DNA of 6,263 nt from Alphaproteobacteria bacterium (lineage in GTDB: Bacteria > Pseudomonadota > Alphaproteobacteria > Micropepsales > Micropepsaceae). The DNA is taken from NCBI GenBank assembly GCA_026400305.1, contig JAPLPI010000426.1, positions 1-6,263 of the forward strand, in the 5' to 3' direction. Below the pieces are notes generated by a model. The model did no database searches. It was not told where the DNA came from and saw only the letters and a list, made by a program, of their open reading frames with translations. Positions 1 through 6,263 of the stretch are shown one piece after another (positions within the stretch are counted from its first letter, which is position 1; each line of letters starts with the position of its first letter). The position numbers and the translations under genes were made by a program.

Positions 1-537
1 ATCGACCGGATGGAAAGCTTCGCAGATACCCGCGCCTTTGTTCGCCATCCTGTCAACATCCACGAAGTGCTGGACCGGGTGCGCAAGGTGGCCGAAACCA
101 GCTTCGCGCGTGGCGTCACCATCATCGAAAATTTTGACCCCTCGCTGCCGGCGGTGTCGGGCAACCAGGACAAGCTGATCCAAGTATTCCTCAACCTTGT
201 CCGTAATGCCGCCGATGCACTGCCCGAGACGTGCGGGGAGATCACCCTGACCACCGGCTATCGCCACGGCGTGAAGTTCGGCGCTGGCACCTCGGGTGAG
301 CGGGTGTCGCTGCCGCTGGAAGTGACCGTGCGCGACAATGGCTCGGGCGTGCCCACGGATTTTCTGCCTTACATCTTCGATCCTTTTGTCACCACCAAGG
401 TGCGAGGCACGGGCCTCGGCCTGGCCTTGGTGGCCAAGATCGTGGGTGATCATGGCGGCGTTATTGAGTGCGATTCCGTTTCGGGACGCACCATATTCCG
501 CGTGCTGTTGCCGCAATCGCGTGCCGGGGAGATCTGA
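1..537 (+). CDS. ntrB: Nitrogen regulation sensor histidine kinase NtrB, 3' part (5' end outside window)
   Basis: This is the C-terminal 178 codons of NtrB, the soluble kinase/phosphatase that acts on NtrC under PII control to report nitrogen status. The window opens in frame just after where the H-box (phosphorylated His) would lie; the first codons read IDRMESFAD, the usual NtrB sequence following the dimerisation helices. What remains is the ATP-binding domain, numbered in window codons: an N-box around 61-74 with Asn69 ([10 protein letters not shown]), the G1 box DNGSGVP at 112-118, DPFVTTK at 127-133, and the G2 box GTGLGL at 136-141 followed by a DHGG motif. No catalytic motif expected here is missing. 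The PAS domain and catalytic His cannot be assessed. It stops at TGA 535-537, two bases before ntrC, so the two are almost certainly one operon. The identity as NtrB rather than another small kinase rests on the ntrC neighbour plus the motif wording. Confidence 0.95.
   Translation: MDRMESFADTRAFVRHPVNIHEVLDRVRKVAETSFARGVTIIENFDPSLPAVSGNQDKLIQVFLNLVRNAADALPETCGEITLTTGYRHGVKFGAGTSGERVSLPLEVTVRDNGSGVPTDFLPYIFDPFVTTKVRGTGLGLALVAKIVGDHGGVIECDSVSGRTIFRVLLPQSRAGEI
526..531 (+). promoter_or_regulatory. Ribosome binding site of ntrC
   Basis: GGGGAG lies 8 nt before ATG 540 and overlaps the last codons of ntrB. It decides the ntrC start. The same frame is open upstream to a GTG at 468, but starting there would add 24 residues unlike any receiver domain, whereas [11 protein letters not shown] at 540 is a normal receiver N-terminus. 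Confidence 0.75.
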
Positions 538-539
538 AC

Positions 540-1982
540 ATGGCGGCAACCATTCTTGTCTGTGACGATGACAGCGCCATCCGCACGGTATTGAACCAGG
601 CGCTGGGCCGCGCCGGGTACGATGTGCGCACCACAGGCACGGCCGCAGGCCTGTGGCGCTTGATTTCAGCCGGCGAGGGCAATTTGGTCATTACCGATGT
701 GGTACTGCCCGATGAATCGGGCTTCGACCTGATCCCGCGCATCAAGCGCATGCGCCCCGAACTGCCCATCTTGGTGATGAGCGCCCAAAACACGCTGCTG
801 ACCGCCATCACAGCGGCCGAACGCGGCGCCTTTGAATATCTGCCAAAGCCCTTTGACCTGAAGGAGCTGATCAGCGTGGTGAGCCGCGCACTGGCGACGC
901 CGCTGCCCAAGCGCGACACCGGGCTGGAAGCGGCGGAAGATCGATTGCCGCTGATCGGCCGTTCGCCGGCGATGCAGGAGATCTACCGCGTCATTGCGCG
1001 CCTGACCCAGACCGACCTAACCGTGATGATCATGGGCGAAAGCGGCACCGGCAAGGAACTGGTAGCTCGCGCGCTGCACGATTACGGCAAGCGCCGTCAT
1101 GGCGCTTTCGTCGCCGTCAATATGGCCGCGATCCCCAAGGAACTTGTGGAAAGCGAACTGTTCGGCCATGAGCGCGGCGCCTTTACCGGGGCCACCAATC
1201 GCGGCGTGGGTCGTTTCGAACAGGCCGAAGGCGGCACGCTCTTCCTGGACGAAATCGGTGACATGCCCCTGGAAGCCCAGACCCGTTTACTGCGCGTTCT
1301 GCAGCAGGGCGAATATACCACCGTGGGCGGGCGCACCCCGATCAAGACCGATGTGCGCATTATCGCCGCCACCAACCGCGACCTGCGCCAGTTGATTCAT
1401 CAGGGTATGTTCCGCGAGGATTTGTACTATCGCCTCAACGTCGTGCCGCTGCGCCTGCCGCCGCTTCGCGAACGGGTGGAGGACATTCCCGATCTTGTCC
1501 GCCACTTCCTGCGCAAGGCCGAGAACGAGGGCCTGCCGCACAAGACGCTCGACAATGAAGCCCTGGACCTGCTGCGGCGTCATCGCTGGCCGGGCAATGT
1601 GCGCGAACTGGAAAATCTCATCCGGCGCCTGGCGGTGCTGCAATCGGGTGACGCCATCTCGGCGGCCTCAGTCAGCGCGGAATTGAAAGAGCCATCTAAG
1701 TCCTTCGCCGCGGACTCCGGAGAGGGGCCGCAATCTCTGTCGGCCTCGGTCGAGCAGTACCTGTCTCAATACTTCCTGGCCCAGGGCGATCGCCTGCCGC
1801 CCCCCGGCGTCTATGACCGCATCGTGCAGGAGGTGGAGCGGCCGCTGATCTCCATCTGTTTGGCCGCCACCCGCGGTAACCAGATCCGGGCGGCGCAGCT
1901 TCTGGGGCTGAACCGGAATACTCTTCGCAAGAAGATTAGGGATTTGAGGCTTGAAGTCATTCGGGGCCTGCGCACCGAATAG
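540..1982 (+). CDS. ntrC: Nitrogen regulation response regulator NtrC (sigma54 activator)
   Basis: This 480-residue protein is a full-length NtrC. When phosphorylated by NtrB it oligomerises, hydrolyses ATP and remodels sigma54-RNA polymerase at nitrogen-assimilation promoters. The receiver domain spans about 4-118, with acidic residues Asp9-Asp11, phospho-acceptor Asp53 (VITDVVLP), Ser81 in MSAQN and Lys103 in LPKPF. The AAA+ domain spans about 138-375, with Walker A GESGTGKE (166-173), the sigma54-contact loop GAFTGA (213-218), Walker B GGTLFLDE (231-238), arginine-finger region [11 protein letters not shown] (291-301) and sensor [12 protein letters not shown] (350-359). A Fis-type helix-turn-helix at about 446-470 ([13 protein letters not shown]) ends the protein. 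All residues needed for phosphorylation, ATP hydrolysis and sigma54 contact are present, so it should be active. The start at 540 is set by a Shine-Dalgarno match and the domain boundary. It follows ntrB by 2 nt and is probably cotranscribed with it. No convincing terminator follows. Confidence 0.97.
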   Translation: MAATILVCDDDSAIRTVLNQALGRAGYDVRTTGTAAGLWRLISAGEGNLVITDVVLPDESGFDLIPRIKRMRPELPILVMSAQNTLLTAITAAERGAFEYLPKPFDLKELISVVSRALATPLPKRDTGLEAAEDRLPLIGRSPAMQEIYRVIARLTQTDLTVMIMGESGTGKELVARALHDYGKRRHGAFVAVNMAAIPKELVESELFGHERGAFTGATNRGVGRFEQAEGGTLFLDEIGDMPLEAQTRLLRVLQQGEYTTVGGRTPIKTDVRIIAATNRDLRQLIHQGMFREDLYYRLNVVPLRLPPLRERVEDIPDLVRHFLRKAENEGLPHKTLDNEALDLLRRHRWPGNVRELENLIRRLAVLQSGDAISAASVSAELKEPSKSFAADSGEGPQSLSASVEQYLSQYFLAQGDRLPPPGVYDRIVQEVERPLISICLAATRGNQIRAAQLLGLNRNTLRKKIRDLRLEVIRGLRTE

Positions 1983-2075
1983 CTTCAGACGGCGCAGCAC
2001 AGCGCGAAAGCACAGTGAACGGCCCGGGACTGCAGGACATAAGCACTGAACTATTTTTCCATATTCTCTAACAAT

Positions 2076-2116
2076 TTCGCAGTTTTACTAAGTTTTTCCG
2101 GTAACAGTATTGCGAA
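2076..2116. repeat. Imperfect inverted repeat overlapping the sigma54-like element
   Basis: Arms TTCGCA (2076-2081) and TGCGAA (2111-2116) are exact reverse complements. Pairing resumes outside one mismatch (AA 2073-2074 with TT 2118-2119). An inner pair TTAC (2085-2088) and GTAA (2101-2104) can also form. The right arm covers the GC of the -12 element. It could be a repressor or activator site or a weak RNA hairpin, but a dyad of six bases can arise by chance. Confidence 0.3.
2099..2114 (+). promoter_or_regulatory. Candidate sigma54 (-24/-12) promoter for ntrY
   Basis: CGGTAACAGTATTGCG has GG at 2100-2101 and GC at 2112-2113 separated by exactly 10 bases, the invariant sigma54 spacing, with TTGC at the -12 position. 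Against the consensus TGGCACG-N4-TTGCW it keeps both Gs, the A and TTGC, but has TAAC where CACG is expected and G at the last position. The AT-rich tract directly upstream would suit activator or IHF-type bending. Transcription would start near 2124, leaving a leader of about 120 nt. I regard it as a moderate-to-weak match. Confidence 0.35.
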
Positions 2117-2133
2117 TTTGTGACGCTGCATTC

Positions 2134-2161
2134 TTGCAACAGTCCGTCCCTTGGTTACAAT
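2134..2161 (+). promoter_or_regulatory. Candidate sigma70-type promoter for ntrY
   Basis: TTGCAA at 2134-2139 (4 of 6 to TTGACA) is followed after 16 bases by TACAAT at 2156-2161 (5 of 6 to TATAAT). Transcription would start near 2168, leaving a leader of about 80 nt before ATG 2247. This placement argues against translation beginning at the in-frame TTG at 2151, which would lie inside the promoter. Confidence 0.45.
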
Positions 2162-2246
2162 ACCACCCATTGAGCGGCTTCGGGGTGGTGGACCGGTCGC
2201 ATGGAGCGTCGGCGAGAGCCGGAGCGTTCATTCAAAGCGAAATGAC

Positions 2247-4484
2247 ATGGTTAGCGAAACAACTTTCCCAGAACGGCGCGGGTCCCTGCGCGCGGTATCC
2301 AGACCTTCCCAGATGGCCTTTGCGGTCGCCCTCCTTGCCGTCGCGTCCGGCTGCATCACCTATGCCCTGCTGACCGACCTTCTGCCGTATCACCCAGGCC
2401 TCGCCGGTCAGATTGTGCTGGTCACGTTCAACATGACCCTGGTTTTGATCTTGGCCGCGTTGATCGGCTGGCGTATCGCCCGACTGGTGGCCACCCGCCG
2501 CTCGGGACGCGCCGGAGCCAAGCTACATGTCCGCCTCGTAACCTGGTTCTCGGCCATCGCCGTGGTGCCGGTGGTGCTGGTGGCAGTGTTCGCCGCGGTA
2601 ACCCTGAATCTGGGCCTGGACCAGATGTTTACGGGCCGTGTGAAGGAAGCCTTGGGAAGCGCCGTCAATGTGGCGCAGGTCTATGTGAAAGAACATGAAG
2701 TCAGCATCCTGGGCGACATCCGCTATATCGCCGACGCCATACAGCGCGATCCACAATTGTTCGACGAAGAGCATCACGTCAAGGCAGGCCTGCTGTTCGC
2801 CAAGCTGGGCACCATCACCCAGAACCGTGGATTGCAGGCCTCTTACATTTTGGACAGCAAGGGCGCCGTGCTGGGCACCACCAAGCAGCCCTCTCTGAAG
2901 GACCAGCCCATCCCGTCCCCCGCTTACTTCGCTCAGGCGCGCGAGGGCATCGTGGTGGATACGCCCGACAACGGCACCGTCACCGCGCTTGTGCAGTTGC
3001 AGGCGCTGAACGATGCCTATCTGGAAACCGTGCGCGTGGTGGACCCCAAGGTTTTCGCCTATTACCTGCGCACCCGCGCAGCGGTGACAGAATATAACCG
3101 CCTGAACGATTCCCGCCTGCAAATCCAGCTCCAGTTCGCGCTGCTCTACGGCATGGTGGCGCTGGTGGTGCTGCTGGCCGCGATCTGGTCGGGCCTGTGG
3201 GCCGCCAACCGCCTGGTGCGGCCTATCTCCGACCTGATCGATGCGGCGGGCCGGGTATCGGAAGGCGATCTCACCGCCCAGGTGCGCATCGAGCGCGACG
3301 ATGACGAGTTGGGCACCTTGGGCACCGCCTTCAACCGCATGACCCAACAGCTATACGCCCAGCGCAATGATCTTGTCGCCGCGGGCCGGCTGAACGAAAC
3401 CCGCCGCCGCTTCACAGAGGCCGTGCTGTCGGGCGTGAGCGCCGGAGTGATCGGCCTTGACTGGGAAGGGCGCATTACCATCATCAACCGCGCTGCCGCC
3501 CGGCTGATGAATGCCGCGCCCGATGATATGGAGACTACCCATTATTCCGACGCGGTGCCCGAACTGGCGCCGCTGATCCTAAAAGCCATATCGGAACCGG
3601 CGGGCCACGCCGGCGGCGAAGTAACCATCAAGCGGGCGGGCACCCCGCGCACTCTGAGCTTGCAGGTGACCTCCGAGCGCGGCAGCGCCGATGGCTTTGT
3701 CGTGACCTTCGACGACATTACTGATCTGGTGGGGGCGCAGCGCACCGCGGCCTGGGCCGATGTGGCGCGCCGCATTGCGCATGAGATCAAGAACCCGCTG
3801 ACCCCGATCCAGCTATCCGCCGAACGGCTGCAGCGCAAGTATGCCGACGAGATCGTCACCGATCCGGAAGTCTTCAAGCAATGCACTGACACCATCGTGC
3901 GCCAGGTGGGCGATATCGGCCGCATGGTGGACGAGTTCAGCAGTTTCGCGCGCATGCCCACGCCGGCGATGCGGCGCGAGAATGCCCATGTACTTTTGCA
4001 ACAAGCCTTGTTCCTTCAGCGCGTCGCCAATCCCGCCATCACCTTCGCCACTGACGTGCCCAAGGAGCCGGTCCATTTCGAAGGCGATGGCCGCCTGATT
4101 TCCCAGGCGCTGACCAATGTTCTGAAGAATGCCGGCGAGGGCATCGCCGCGCGCATCGCCAATGGCGATGGCGGGCCGGGCAGGATTTTCATTTCTCTGG
4201 TGCCGAAAGGCGCCAAGTTCTCCTATCGTGTCACTGACAATGGCATCGGCCTGCCACCGGAGCACAAGCACCGGCTGACCGAGCCTTATGTCACCACCCG
4301 CCCCAAGGGCACTGGGCTGGGTTTGGCGATCGTGCGCAAGATCATGGAAGACCATGGCGGGGACGTCACGCTCGCCGACGTGGAAGGCGGAGAAGGCGCG
4401 GAGGTCACGTTGACCTTCCCGTTTGCACAAAAGACTCTGATAGGAACTGAAGATGAGCAAAAACGGATCTCTGATCGCGTCTGA
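2247..4484 (+). CDS. ntrY: Nitrogen regulation membrane sensor histidine kinase NtrY
   Basis: This 745-residue protein is an inner-membrane sensor kinase that phosphorylates NtrX. Hydrophobic segments lie near 23-43, 54-75 and 97-118, then a probable extracytoplasmic sensor region (about 120-294) and a fourth segment at about 296-318. HAMP follows (about 319-372, starting NRLVRPISDL), then PAS (about 386-492, ending FDDITDL). The kinase core has His512 in the H-box HEIKNPLTP, an N-box with Asn628 (LTNVLKNAGEGI), G1 DNGIGLP (664-670), EPYVTTRP (679-686) and G2 GTGLGL (688-693). All catalytic residues are present. I chose ATG 2247 over the in-frame TTG 2151 because the latter adds 32 residues of low-complexity leader, lacks a Shine-Dalgarno and falls in a likely promoter. 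The ribosome site for 2247 is itself weak (AAAGCGA at 2234-2240). The 3' end overlaps ntrX by 32 nt. In Brucella the NtrY PAS domain is reported to bind haem; whether this one does cannot be read from sequence. Confidence 0.95.
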   Translation: MVSETTFPERRGSLRAVSRPSQMAFAVALLAVASGCITYALLTDLLPYHPGLAGQIVLVTFNMTLVLILAALIGWRIARLVATRRSGRAGAKLHVRLVTWFSAIAVVPVVLVAVFAAVTLNLGLDQMFTGRVKEALGSAVNVAQVYVKEHEVSILGDIRYIADAIQRDPQLFDEEHHVKAGLLFAKLGTITQNRGLQASYILDSKGAVLGTTKQPSLKDQPIPSPAYFAQAREGIVVDTPDNGTVTALVQLQALNDAYLETVRVVDPKVFAYYLRTRAAVTEYNRLNDSRLQIQLQFALLYGMVALVVLLAAIWSGLWAANRLVRPISDLIDAAGRVSEGDLTAQVRIERDDDELGTLGTAFNRMTQQLYAQRNDLVAAGRLNETRRRFTEAVLSGVSAGVIGLDWEGRITIINRAAARLMNAAPDDMETTHYSDAVPELAPLILKAISEPAGHAGGEVTIKRAGTPRTLSLQVTSERGSADGFVVTFDDITDLVGAQRTAAWADVARRIAHEIKNPLTPIQLSAERLQRKYADEIVTDPEVFKQCTDTIVRQVGDIGRMVDEFSSFARMPTPAMRRENAHVLLQQALFLQRVANPAITFATDVPKEPVHFEGDGRLISQALTNVLKNAGEGIAARIANGDGGPGRIFISLVPKGAKFSYRVTDNGIGLPPEHKHRLTEPYVTTRPKGTGLGLAIVRKIMEDHGGDVTLADVEGGEGAEVTLTFPFAQKTLIGTEDEQKRISDRV
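4442..4445 (+). promoter_or_regulatory. Ribosome binding site of ntrX, inside ntrY
   Basis: AGGA lies 7 nt before ATG 4453 and within the ntrY coding sequence. It supports the ntrX start and so the 32-nt overlap. No other ATG or GTG in the ntrX frame occurs before the conserved receiver strand, other than a GTG within the IVDD motif itself. Confidence 0.65.
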
Positions 4485-5850
4485 GATCCTCATCGTGGAC
4501 GATGAGGAAGATATCCGCGACCTGATCGCGGGGATCCTGCATGACGAGGGTTACACCACCCGCGTGGCGGGCAACTCTGAATCCGCGCTCACCGCCATTC
4601 GCCTCCGCCGGCCCCAGCTGGTGGTTCTGGACATCTGGCTGCAGGGCTCCAAGCTGGACGGCATCGAAATCCTGGAAACCATCAAGCGCGAGCAGCCCGA
4701 ACTGCCGGTGGTTATGATTTCCGGTCACGGCACCATCGAGACCGCCGTCGCCTCGATCAAGAAAGGCGCCTACGACTTTGTCGAAAAGCCGTTCACGGCC
4801 CACCGCCTTATGCATGTGGTGGAACGCGCCCTAGAGGCGGCGCGACTCAAGCGCGAAGTGCAGGAACTGAAGCTCAAGGCGGGCGACGAGGGCGAACTTG
4901 TGGGGAATTCCTCCACTACGACCCAGCTGCGGGTTCTGATCGATAAGATCGCCCCCACCAACAGCCGCGTGCTGATCGCGGGGCCCGCTGGTTCTGGCAA
5001 GGAAGTGGTGGCGCGGCTGATCCATGCCCGCTCGCGCCGTTCCGGCAACGCCTTTGTCGCCATCAACTGCGCAACCATGGAGCCGGACCGGCTGGAAGTC
5101 GAACTGTTCGGCATCGAGAATAACGCCGGCCCGCGAAACACCGGCCTGTTCGAACTGGCGCATAACGGCACGCTGTACTTGGACGAGGTGGCCGACATGC
5201 CGCTGGAAACCCAGGGCAAAATTCTTCGCGTATTGATCGACCAGACATTTACACGTGTCGGCGGCCAGGCCCGCGTCCAGGTGGATGCGCGCGTCATTTG
5301 CTCCACCACCCGCGACTTGCGCGCCGAAACCGAAGCAGGGCGCTTCCGCGAGGACTTGTATCACCGCCTCAACGTGGTGCCGGTGCGCATTCCTTCGCTG
5401 GCAGAACGCCGCGACGACATCCCGGTTCTGGTCACCCATTTCATGAAACGGCTATCGATCGCCGGCGGTCTGCCCATGCGCATCATCAGCGACGATGCCA
5501 TGGCTGTTCTGCAGACCCATGACTGGCCGGGCAATGTCCGCCAGCTTCGCAACATCGTGGAACGGCTTTTGATCCTGGCCAACAACGACGTCACCGCGGC
5601 GGTGACTGCCGACCTTCTGCCCACTGACATGGGCGCCGGCATGTGCGACTTCAAGTCGGGCGACCTGCTGGTCTCGCTGCCCTTGCGCGAAGCGCGTGAA
5701 ATTTTTGAGCGCGATTACCTGATGGCCCAGATCAACCGCTTTGGCGGCAACATCTCCCGCACTGCGGCCTTCATCGGCATGGAGCGCTCGGCGCTGCATC
5801 GCAAGCTGAAGTCGCTGGGTGTCAGTTCGGCGCAGAGCTTACCCAACTGA
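4453..5850 (+). CDS. ntrX: Nitrogen regulation response regulator NtrX
   Basis: This 465-residue response regulator is the partner of NtrY and a paralogue of NtrC. The receiver (about 11-128) has Asp16-Asp17, phospho-acceptor Asp60 (VVLDIWL), Ser90 in ISGHG and Lys112 in VEKPF. The AAA+ domain has Walker A GPAGSGKE (177-184), Walker B NGTLYLDE (238-245), FREDLYHRLNV (298-308) and sensor II WPGNVRQLRN (358-367). A Fis-like helix-turn-helix spans about 431-456 (FIGMERSALHRKL). Between ELFG (217-220) and FELA (233-236) the GAFTGA loop is absent and the segment is four residues shorter than in the NtrC encoded upstream. Alphaproteobacterial NtrX proteins characteristically lack this loop, so it should act as a sigma54-independent DNA-binding regulator (inference). 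Known family roles include respiratory, nitrogen and cell-envelope genes. ATP-binding motifs are intact. It overlaps ntrY by 32 nt and the next gene by 1 nt, so translational coupling is likely. Confidence 0.95.
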   Translation: MSKNGSLIASEILIVDDEEDIRDLIAGILHDEGYTTRVAGNSESALTAIRLRRPQLVVLDIWLQGSKLDGIEILETIKREQPELPVVMISGHGTIETAVASIKKGAYDFVEKPFTAHRLMHVVERALEAARLKREVQELKLKAGDEGELVGNSSTTTQLRVLIDKIAPTNSRVLIAGPAGSGKEVVARLIHARSRRSGNAFVAINCATMEPDRLEVELFGIENNAGPRNTGLFELAHNGTLYLDEVADMPLETQGKILRVLIDQTFTRVGGQARVQVDARVICSTTRDLRAETEAGRFREDLYHRLNVVPVRIPSLAERRDDIPVLVTHFMKRLSIAGGLPMRIISDDAMAVLQTHDWPGNVRQLRNIVERLLILANNDVTAAVTADLLPTDMGAGMCDFKSGDLLVSLPLREAREIFERDYLMAQINRFGGNISRTAAFIGMERSALHRKLKSLGVSSAQSLPN

Positions 5851-6263
5851 TGCTGAAAAAATGGTCTAAAAGCCGCGCCCCGGCCGGGCGCGTTGCCTAT
5901 GTCAACGGCCGCTACGTGCCCTTTGCGCGGGCTGGCGTGCATGTGGAAGACCGCGCGTTGCAGATGGGCGACGGTATCTATGAAGTCGCCGGCGTGAAGA
6001 ACGGCGCACCCACAGACGAAGACAAGCACCTAGACCGCATGGAGCGTAGCTTGGGTGAGCTTGGCATGCCCATGCCCATGAGCCGCGCGGCGCTGAAGAT
6101 CGTGATGCGCGAGATGATTGCCCGCAATAAGATCCCCGAAGGCTATCTCTACATCCAGACCACCCGCGGCGCGGTCAAGCGCGATCATGTCCCGCCGGTG
6201 GATGGCCCGCGGCCTACCTTGATCATAACCATGCGCGCCATCGATACCGCGGGGCTGGCGCAG
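5850..6263 (+). CDS. dat: D-amino-acid aminotransferase-like protein (PLP class IV), 5' part
   Basis: 138 codons run open to the window end with no stop; the rest of the gene is outside. The product resembles D-alanine aminotransferases of fold type IV, cytoplasmic PLP enzymes of about 280-290 residues that interconvert D-amino acids and 2-oxo acids (D-alanine plus 2-oxoglutarate to pyruvate plus D-glutamate). Visible family landmarks: AYVNGRYVP (16-24), VEDRALQMGDGIYEV (32-46), HLDRMERSL (60-68) with Arg63 matching the PLP-phosphate Arg, and YIQTTRGAVKRDH (101-113), whose Arg111-x-His113 matches the carboxylate-binding RxH of D-amino acid aminotransferase. The catalytic Lys lies beyond the window. 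The Tyr of the usual DRGYQFGDG motif is Leu37 here and the Phe is Met39, so substrate preference may differ. ATG 5850 overlaps the ntrX stop (TGATG) without a clear Shine-Dalgarno, suggesting coupling. Branched-chain aminotransferase or aminodeoxychorismate lyase are less likely alternatives. Confidence 0.85.
   Translation, partial: MLKKWSKSRAPAGRVAYVNGRYVPFARAGVHVEDRALQMGDGIYEVAGVKNGAPTDEDKHLDRMERSLGELGMPMPMSRAALKIVMREMIARNKIPEGYLYIQTTRGAVKRDHVPPVDGPRPTLIITMRAIDTAGLAQ

Larger units (their letters stand above)
1983..2246 (+). other. Intergenic regulatory region between ntrC and ntrY
   Basis: This 264-nt gap is the only substantial non-coding stretch in the window. Base composition changes sharply: 2041-2120 holds 26 G or C in 80 bases, against clearly GC-rich flanking genes. 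Within it I see a sigma54-like element (2099-2114), an imperfect dyad (2076-2116), a sigma70-like promoter (2134-2161), AGTTTT repeated exactly 10 bp apart (2081 and 2091), TTTTTCC repeated at 2054 and 2093, AGCACAG repeated at 1996 and 2009, and GGAGCGT repeated at 2203 and 2221. No open frame here looks like a gene. I found no good match to a dyad NtrC-binding site. Likely role: independent or boosted transcription of ntrYX. Confidence 0.6.

Noticed and set aside
468..539. Upstream GTG start for ntrC inside ntrB
   Set aside because: It would add 24 residues outside the receiver fold; ATG 540 has GGGGAG at proper spacing and a standard receiver N-terminus.
2013..2058. Possible terminator after ntrC (CAGTG ... 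CACTG then ATTTTT)
   Set aside because: The stem is only 5 bp with a 26-nt loop and no stable GC-rich core pairing with it, so I do not call an intrinsic terminator.
2123..2138. Second sigma54-like site ending in TTGCA at 2134-2138
   Set aside because: The position that should hold GG reads CG and the rest of the -24 box does not match; only the -12 half is consensus-like.
2151..2246. Longer NtrY starting at TTG 2151
   Set aside because: The frame is open but the extra 32 residues look unlike an NtrY N-terminus, there is no ribosome site, and a good -10 hexamer (TACAAT) overlaps the putative first codons.
1983..2246. NtrC-binding dyads (TGCAC-type half-sites) in the ntrC-ntrY gap
   Set aside because: TGCAGG and AGCAC sequences occur, but I could not find a properly spaced palindromic pair; AGCACAG at 1996 and 2009 is a direct repeat, not a dyad.
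2110..2373. Small open frame of 87 codons crossing the ntrY start on the + strand
   Set aside because: No ribosome site and no recognisable sequence; over half of it overlaps the conserved NtrY N-terminal region in another frame.
2523..3347. Long open frame (274 codons) on the - strand inside ntrY
   Set aside because: It lies wholly antisense to well-conserved ntrY sequence, has no recognisable domain, and is His/Gln/Arg rich as expected of a mirror frame in a GC-rich gene. The same applies to - strand frames at 3813-4493, 4831-5439 and 461-919.

Overview
The window is a conserved chromosomal block from a high-GC alphaproteobacterium: the ntrBC and ntrYX two-component gene pairs, followed by the start of a class IV aminotransferase gene. 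All genes lie on the + strand. The gene order, the NtrY architecture (several membrane segments, HAMP, PAS, kinase) and an NtrX that lacks the sigma54-contact loop all point to Alphaproteobacteria. I cannot name a family or genus from sequence alone.

Layout: (1) 1-537 is the 3' part of ntrB, the nitrogen-regulation histidine kinase; its PAS domain and H-box lie upstream of the window. (2) 540-1982 is ntrC, the sigma54-dependent response regulator, starting 2 nt after ntrB behind a good Shine-Dalgarno sequence. (3) 1983-2246 is a 264-nt non-coding gap, the only one in the window. It contains an AT-rich pocket (about 33% G+C over 2041-2120) with a GG-N10-GC sigma54-like element, an overlapping imperfect dyad and, further downstream, a sigma70-like TTGCAA-N16-TACAAT pair. 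It probably carries the ntrY promoter(s). (4) 2247-4484 is ntrY, a membrane histidine kinase. (5) 4453-5850 is ntrX, its response regulator, overlapping ntrY by 32 nt. (6) 5850-6263 is the 5' part of a D-amino-acid-aminotransferase-like gene, overlapping the ntrX stop by one base and running off the window in frame.

How the genes work together: in the known family scheme, NtrB (controlled by PII) phosphorylates NtrC, which then activates sigma54 promoters of nitrogen-assimilation genes. NtrY senses a membrane, extracytoplasmic or redox signal and phosphorylates NtrX. Here NtrC keeps the GAFTGA loop and NtrX has lost it, so the two regulators should work by different mechanisms despite their shared architecture. 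The ntrY-ntrX-aminotransferase junctions overlap, which suggests one translationally coupled transcript. The gap before ntrY suggests that ntrYX can be transcribed separately from ntrBC.

I see no mobile element, CRISPR array, RNA gene or clearly new system. The most useful leads are the putative ntrY promoter region and active-site substitutions in the aminotransferase.
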